9,182 nucleotides of DNA from Phycisphaerales bacterium (GTDB lineage Bacteria > Planctomycetota > Phycisphaerae > Phycisphaerales > SM1A02). The stretch covers positions 1 to 9,182 of the forward strand of contig JAKVBR010000059.1 in assembly GCA_022447165.1 (NCBI GenBank), in the 5' to 3' direction. Positions 5,472 to 9,182 of the stretch are shown here, in pieces. A program made the translations under genes and the position numbers. The number at the start of each line of letters is the position of its first letter. Position 1 is the stretch's first letter. The notes beneath the pieces were generated by a model. The model had not been told where the DNA came from and made no database searches. It saw only the letters and a program-made list of their open reading frames with translations.

Positions 5472-6477
5472 AGAGCATTTCTAAGGCAACTGCAATGACA
5501 TCACTTGCGGGAATCTTGTCAATAGCACACGCTTGCTCGTGATTGTCTGCAATCAGTTCTGCGGGAAGAAATGGTTCTGCGAGTATCGCAACATCATTTT
5601 CACAGTCATACTTCGTCCACCTGAAATCAGTTGGCCCATACAGCGTAATGACTGGTGTTCCAGTCGCAACTGCAAGATGTCTTGGGCCAGTGTCATTTGT
5701 AATCATTAACTGAGATTCTTTGACAACGCCTTTTAATGAGCCCAGTGAAAGCCCTCTTGTTGTTAAATCGACAACTGGCAAAGATGCGTGTTTCGCAATT
5801 GATTGAGCAAGGTGTTGTTCGTCTGGCGATCCAACAATGCAACACGTTGCACCAGTGTGTGTAAGCGCGTCAGCAACTTGAGCAAATCGAGTTGGGCACC
5901 ACCGCTTCTTTGCCTTACTTGCGCCAGGGACAAGAAGCACAATAGGCGAGTTGATTGATTCGATGATGTTCGATGCCTGTTCTTGTTGCGATTTGCTTAG
6001 TCCAATAGAAGGGTTCGATGATGCATCGCTTTCGCCAAACGCTTTAGTTGCAAGTTCGCTGTAATACTCTGAGGTAGGAATTGGCTCTGAACTTTTTCGC
6101 GGTTCTACCGCGTGCGTTAAGAGTGCGCTTCTAAAACCGCGAGCGTATCCGATGCGATTTGGAATGCCGCTGAGTTTTGCGATGAGTGCAGAACGGAAAC
6201 TGTTAGGAAGTATGAGTATTGAATCGCCCTTCATTTGTTTCAGGGCATGCACACTTGGAAAGATGCGCTTTGTGTTGATTGGCAAAATTGCATCTACCTC
6301 TGAAACGCCTTCAAGGAGTTCAGCTAAGTGAGGTCGAACGGCGAGGGTGATTCGTGCATTTGGATATGCACTTCGGGTAGCCCTCCACACGCAACTCGCC
6401 ATCACAACATCGCCAACCCAAGAAGGGCAAAGAATGATGATTGAGTTGGTCGCTTCAAGTTGCGGCATGTCGGTCAT
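5458..6477 (-). CDS. waaF: ADP-heptose--LPS heptosyltransferase (GT9 family)
   Basis: A glycosyltransferase family 9 protein (GT-B fold) of the heptosyltransferase II type, which adds L-glycero-D-manno-heptose from ADP-heptose to the LPS inner core at the cytosolic face of the inner membrane. It has 339 residues from the ATG at 6477. Landmarks are IIILCPSWVGDVVMAS (13-28), which includes the catalytic-region SWVGD; the donor-binding VPGASKAKKRWCP (183-195); and ITNDTGPRHLAVATGTPVI (259-277) followed by LYGPTD. An in-frame ATG at 6468 is possible. Longer readings extending to 6600 run into gmhB and lack family similarity. Neighbouring gmhB makes the precursor of the ADP-heptose donor, which supports the substrate. 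A different GT9 acceptor cannot be excluded. The start has TAGAAT five bases upstream and no Shine-Dalgarno. Confidence 0.88.
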   Translation of the reverse strand: MTDMPQLEATNSIIILCPSWVGDVVMASCVWRATRSAYPNARITLAVRPHLAELLEGVSEVDAILPINTKRIFPSVHALKQMKGDSILILPNSFRSALIAKLSGIPNRIGYARGFRSALLTHAVEPRKSSEPIPTSEYYSELATKAFGESDASSNPSIGLSKSQQEQASNIIESINSPIVLLVPGASKAKKRWCPTRFAQVADALTHTGATCCIVGSPDEQHLAQSIAKHASLPVVDLTTRGLSLGSLKGVVKESQLMITNDTGPRHLAVATGTPVITLYGPTDFRWTKYDCENDVAILAEPFLPAELIADNHEQACAIDKIPASDVIAVALEMLSTSD

Positions 6478-6488
6478 GTTGTATTCTA
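6460..6488. promoter_or_regulatory. Shared bidirectional -10 element for gmhB and waaF
   Basis: The 7-bp element TATTCTA (6482-6488) gives a TANNNT hexamer on each strand: TATTCT (6482-6487) for gmhB and TAGAAT (6488-6483) for waaF. Rightward, six bases separate it from the GTG at 6494, and TTGCGG (6460-6465) lies 16 bp upstream as a weak -35. Leftward, five bases separate it from the ATG at 6477; no -35 is seen. Both mRNAs would start at or within a base of their start codons. Confidence 0.5.
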
Positions 6489-6493
6489 CGCTT

Positions 6494-7051
6494 GTGCGCA
6501 AGGCAGTATTCCTAGATCGAGACGGAACAATCATTACCAATGAGGGTGACTTAGGTGATCCTGATGGTGTAGAACTCATTGAAGGTGCAAAAGAAGCCAT
6601 CAGAATGCTCTATGACGCCGGCTGGCTACTCATCGTTGTGACCAATCAAGCTGGCGTTGCACGGGGGGCGTTTACGGAGGGTGACATTCACCTTGTGCAC
6701 AATCGAATTGACGAACTCATCTCTTTTGATGGCGTCAACCCAATCGAACAATACTATTACTGTTGTTATCATCCTGAGGGCCCAGCCGCGGAATGGACAT
6801 GCGACCATCCCAATCGAAAACCAAGGCCAGGCATGCTTAGAGAAGCGATGCTTGCTCACGATATTGATGGCACACAGTCGTGGATGATTGGTGATACCGC
6901 AAGAGATATTCAGGCGGGAAACGCCTGTCATTGCAAAACAATTTGGCTTACAGGTCAGAACAGGGTGACAGACGAAACTACCCCAATGTTGTTTGCTCCA
7001 CAACTCATTGATGCTGCGAAGTTCATCCTTGCGGAGTCACAGATCAGTTAA
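6494..7051 (+). CDS. gmhB: D-glycero-D-manno-heptose 1,7-bisphosphate phosphatase
   Basis: A HAD-superfamily phosphatase of the GmhB/histidinol-phosphatase type that removes the 1-phosphate of heptose 1,7-bisphosphate on the way to ADP-heptose. It has 185 residues from the GTG at 6494. HAD motif I is FLDRDGT with D8 and D10; motif II is T50 in VVTNQAG; motif III is K109 in RKPRPGM; motif IV is GD (133-134) with D138. A zinc loop is visible as CYHP (C91, H93) and CDHP (C103, H105); the usual form is CxH...CxC, so the fourth ligand would be His and two residues are inserted before KPRPG. GTG 6494 gives the canonical N-terminus (V/M)RKAVFLDRDG and sits six bases after TATTCT. ATGs at 6476 and 6467 are in frame but overlap waaF. 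Its stop overlaps that of pfk in TTAA. Confidence 0.88.
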   Translation: MRKAVFLDRDGTIITNEGDLGDPDGVELIEGAKEAIRMLYDAGWLLIVVTNQAGVARGAFTEGDIHLVHNRIDELISFDGVNPIEQYYYCCYHPEGPAAEWTCDHPNRKPRPGMLREAMLAHDIDGTQSWMIGDTARDIQAGNACHCKTIWLTGQNRVTDETTPMLFAPQLIDAAKFILAESQIS

Positions 7052-8145
7052 TCCCCAAAGCACGTTTTGACTGCTCGGGCAGAAGAGATAAACCGACTGT
7101 CGAGTGGAACAAGTCGTTGTTTATGGGCTGCTTCAAGAATTGCTTGTGTGCCTATATGGCCATCCTTTAGCACAACCATCTTGTTGAAATCGCCCTCAAG
7201 CGCGCATCCAAATGCAGCCGTTGCAAATGTCGTTGCGAGCAAGCGGTCGACCGAAGACGGTTCACCGCCACGCTGAATGTGCCCAAGTGCAGTCGTTCTC
7301 GATTCGATGCCAGTTCGTTGTTCGATGTCATACGCGACTTGTCTGCCGATGCCACCTAAGCGAATTGGGTCTGGACTTGTTTCGATGCGTTCGGAGACAA
7401 CTTTCGTTCCGTTTTTCGCGTGAGCACCTTCTGCACATGCAATGATGGAAAACCCTGAGTGATCACCTTTTCGCTGCGACACAAAATCACAAATATTATC
7501 GATTTCGTATGGGATTTCTGGAATCAGAATGACATCTGAACCAGATGCAAGCCCACTTGCAAGCGTGAGCCAGCCGGCATTTCGTCCCATGAGTTCGCAG
7601 ACCATGACGCGTTGGTGACTGTCACCCGTTGAGTGCAGTCGATCAAGCGCCATCGTTCCGATGCGAGTTGCAGTCGTAAACCCAATGGTGATGTCAGTTC
7701 CGTAGATGTCATTGTCAATGGTCTTTGGAATGCCAATGCAAGGCAAGCCCTGTTCGATGAGCGGTGCAGTGCAAGTGAATGTGCCATCACCACCAATGAT
7801 AAAAAGGACATCGATGTTGTTGGACTCGACAGTTGCCATGCACTTGTCGATTGCATTCTCGTATACACCATTTCCCTCGCTGTCTTTTCCGGTGTAATAC
7901 CGTTCAGGAGCACATCGGTTGTTCGTGCCAAGGATGGTTCCGCCTCTACTTAAGATGCCGGACAAATCTTCCACACCAAGTCTCTTCGTGCGGTTTTCAA
8001 TGAGCCCCTGGTATCCATCTTCAATGCCAATGATGTCGATGCCGCCCTTGGTCAGCGCCGCCTTGCCAATACCGCGAATTGCCGCGTTGAGTCCAGGGCA
8101 GTCGCCGCCACCCGTTAAAATTCCGATTGTCTTTATTGCGGTCAT
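7048..8145 (-). CDS. pfkA: 6-phosphofructokinase (G/K active-site type)
   Basis: Phosphofructokinase makes fructose 1,6-bisphosphate in glycolysis. It has 365 residues. Motifs in order: LTGGGDCPGLNA (10-21), IIGGDGTF (116-123), IPKTIDND (139-146, D144 the catalytic base), MGRNAGW (186-192), PEIPYE (209-214) and LGHIQRGG (287-294). Two positions tell phosphoryl donors apart: E. coli Gly104 corresponds to G121 here (the ATP-type residue), while Gly124 corresponds to K141 (as in pyrophosphate enzymes). This mixed pattern marks the group III-like enzymes, in which the donor cannot be read from sequence alone. The ATG directly follows the stop of the upstream dehydrogenase (TAAATG), so they form a transcription unit. 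No separate ribosome-binding site is visible. Confidence 0.93.
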   Translation of the reverse strand: MTAIKTIGILTGGGDCPGLNAAIRGIGKAALTKGGIDIIGIEDGYQGLIENRTKRLGVEDLSGILSRGGTILGTNNRCAPERYYTGKDSEGNGVYENAIDKCMATVESNNIDVLFIIGGDGTFTCTAPLIEQGLPCIGIPKTIDNDIYGTDITIGFTTATRIGTMALDRLHSTGDSHQRVMVCELMGRNAGWLTLASGLASGSDVILIPEIPYEIDNICDFVSQRKGDHSGFSIIACAEGAHAKNGTKVVSERIETSPDPIRLGGIGRQVAYDIEQRTGIESRTTALGHIQRGGEPSSVDRLLATTFATAAFGCALEGDFNKMVVLKDGHIGTQAILEAAHKQRLVPLDSRFISSARAVKTCFGD

Positions 8146-8841
8146 TTAAAAATTCTGTGTTGTTGGCCGTACTGCGATTTCGCCAAGTTCGACATGAGAG
8201 GGTGTGCTTAAAGCAAATGCAACACTCTCTGCAATGTCATGAGGAAGGAGTGGATGTTCATAATTGTCCATCGCTGATTGGAATTGCACTCTCGACTGTT
8301 CATGTGTAACAGATGATGGTAATTCTGTTTTGACGAGTCCTGGCATGATGGTGGTCACTTTGATGGTGTTGCCATCTTTTGTACTTCGCTCACTTAAATC
8401 GAGTTGAAGCCCTTCTGAGATTGCCCTCACTGCGTGCTTTGTGCCGCAATACACAGCGGCACCAGCGAAGATTCTTCGACCTGCTGTAGAACCGATGTTG
8501 ATGATGTGCCCAGTCCCTTGTTTAAGCATTTGGGGTAAGACAGCAGCGATGCCATTGAGCAACCCCTTAATGTTCACGTCGACTGTGTTATGCCAATCAT
8601 CAAGATGGCACCGCGTCATCGATGCCATGGGAAGAATGCCTGCATTGTTGACGATGGCGTCGATGGAACCGAACTCAGAAAGTGCTCGCTCAGCAAGATG
8701 CATGACATCATCGCTTTTTGTCACATCACATTGGAGGGGTATGACATGCTTGCCACACTCAGAAGCAAGCGCTTGAAGTTTGTCTTCTCTTCGCGCGGCG
8801 ATGATGAGTCCCTTCGCATTTTTTGAGAGTTTTTGAGAACA
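8146..8841 (-). pseudogene. Short-chain dehydrogenase/reductase lacking its N-terminus
   Basis: The surviving frame encodes 231 residues of a classical SDR oxidoreductase, numbered from its first open codon at 8841. It begins CSQKLSKNAKGLIIAARRED, which matches the SDR helix after the Rossmann loop and the second strand (an AARR end suggests NADP(H)). It continues with LQCDVT, NNAG (65-68), the catalytic set N90, S118, Y131 and K135 (YCGTK), and MPGLVKTEL. The first ~15-20 residues, with the TGxxxGxG dinucleotide-binding motif, are missing. An in-frame TGA lies at 8844-8842, and neither other minus frame just upstream encodes the motif. A GTG at 8724 could start a 192-residue product, but it would lack the cofactor site. 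The break coincides with a change to AT-rich sequence, so this is a true truncation or an assembly junction. The exact substrate is unknown. It is joined to pfk by TAAATG. Confidence 0.8.
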
Positions 8842-8931
8842 TCATGTTTTCGACTTTGTTTCACAATGTGCTTAAAACTATGTTTAAAATGATTTTTGGG
8901 TCATGTCTGACATTTCATTTTTGTTTTTTTG

Positions 8932-8947
8932 TTTTGACAAAAAAGTC
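8932..8947 (+). repeat. 16-bp direct repeat, copy 1
   Basis: TTTTGACAAAAAAGTC, identical to 9122-9137. A variant with an extra C and a terminal G lies at 9099-9115. The unit contains partial dyad symmetry (GAC-AAAAAA-GTC). Copy 1 continues with TAAAAC. Confidence 0.7.
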
Positions 8948-9098
8948 TAAAACATATTCGAACAATTATCAGAAAGTCACCTAAAACTCAATCAGAATCA
9001 TGTCGTAATGGTCTATAAATCATTTTGTTTACCTACTTAAGAGGTCTGAGACCCAGCCGAGAGTATAGGATTTCAAATTTCCTCCCTAAGAACAACTT

Positions 9099-9115
9099 TT
9101 TTGACCAAAAAAGTG
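9099..9115 (+). repeat. Variant copy of the 16-bp repeat
   Basis: TTTTGACCAAAAAAGTG differs from the 16-bp unit by one inserted C and a final G. It lies 6 bp before copy 2. Confidence 0.55.
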
Positions 9116-9121
9116 ATTGTT

Positions 9122-9137
9122 TTTTGACAAAAAAGTC
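9122..9137 (+). repeat. 16-bp direct repeat, copy 2
   Basis: Exact second copy of TTTTGACAAAAAAGTC. It runs on into ACTTAAAA, so 9132-9145 also matches AAAGTCACCTAAAA at 8973-8986 with one change. Confidence 0.7.
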
Positions 9138-9182
9138 ACTTAAAAAAAAGAGCGACCTTTTTTACGACCTATGGGCTAACGC

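Larger units (their letters stand above)
8842..9182. other. AT-rich gene-free region with short repeats
   Basis: No credible gene on either strand over 341 bp, an outlier in a window where genes usually touch. Base composition is visibly AT-rich (about one third G+C by eye against mid-forties elsewhere), with long A and T runs. It contains three copies of a TTTTGAC-type repeat, related AAAGTCAC(Y)TAAAA motifs and a short inverted repeat GGTCT-G-AGACC (9043-9053). No tRNA, IS ends or attachment site could be identified. The SDR gene is broken at its left boundary. Confidence 0.6.

Noticed and set aside
6347..6493. Earlier starts for gmhB (ATG 6347, 6467, 6476)
   Set aside because: 6347 would read deep into antisense waaF. 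6467 and 6476 add residues before the canonical RKAVFLDRDG start and lie before the -10 hexamer.
6478..6600. N-terminal extension of the heptosyltransferase to 6600
   Set aside because: These codons are antisense to the gmhB catalytic N-terminus and are Ser/Pro-rich without family similarity. The GT9 domain starts just after 6477.
8146..8724. Complete 192-residue dehydrogenase starting at GTG 8724
   Set aside because: The frame continues upstream with clear SDR sequence to 8841. A start at 8724 would lack strand 2 and the whole cofactor loop.
8932..9137. CRISPR array
   Set aside because: Only three short AT-rich copies with unequal spacing (about 6 and 150 bp). No regular spacers and no cas genes.
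9150..9182. Integron attC or transposon end at the right edge (GGGCTAACGC)
   Set aside because: The core does not fit RYYYAAC/GTTRRRY, no paired site is visible, and there is no integrase or transposase nearby.

Overview
The window looks like part of a compact, mid-G+C genome of a Gram-negative bacterium, most likely a planctomycete of the Phycisphaerae type. The pointers are a short chlamydial Hc1-like histone H1 protein, a eukaryote-like adenylosuccinate lyase, an archaeal/eukaryal-type prolyl-tRNA synthetase tail, and heptose/LPS genes. The assignment comes from remembered family patterns, not a search. Genes are packed tightly, with several start and stop codons overlapping. The last ~340 bases differ sharply in character from the rest.

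Layout from the left: the 3' end of proS (+); a 189-bp spacer rich in inverted repeats; a small 84-residue protein of unknown function (+); a leftward pair fabZ then manA joined by a TGATG overlap; a small Hc1-like histone (-) with its own Rho-independent terminator; and purB (-) with a terminator whose loop contains the stop codon. Then comes a rightward pair, a UbiA-like membrane protein then plsY joined by ATGA. It converges with and overlaps a leftward heptosyltransferase gene (waaF-like), which is divergent from gmhB (+). gmhB converges on pfk (-), the two stop codons sharing TTAA. pfk lies directly behind a short-chain dehydrogenase gene (TAAATG junction). That dehydrogenase has lost its N-terminal glycine-rich nucleotide-binding motif, exactly where an AT-rich, repeat-bearing, gene-free stretch begins.

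Functionally this is mostly housekeeping: tRNA charging, fatty-acid elongation, mannose/fructose 6-phosphate interconversion, purine synthesis, phospholipid acylation, ADP-heptose synthesis and transfer for the LPS core, and glycolysis. GmhB and the heptosyltransferase act in the same pathway and are driven divergently.

The most interesting signal is regulatory. Several genes have a TANNNT -10 hexamer only 5 to 10 bases before the start codon and no Shine-Dalgarno sequence, which predicts leaderless or nearly leaderless mRNAs. For gmhB and waaF the two opposite -10 hexamers share one 7-bp symmetric element (TATTCTA). It would place the two transcription starts on the two start codons, about 17 to 18 bp apart. 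The second point of interest is the truncated dehydrogenase and adjoining AT-rich repeat region, which is either a real rearrangement or an assembly junction.
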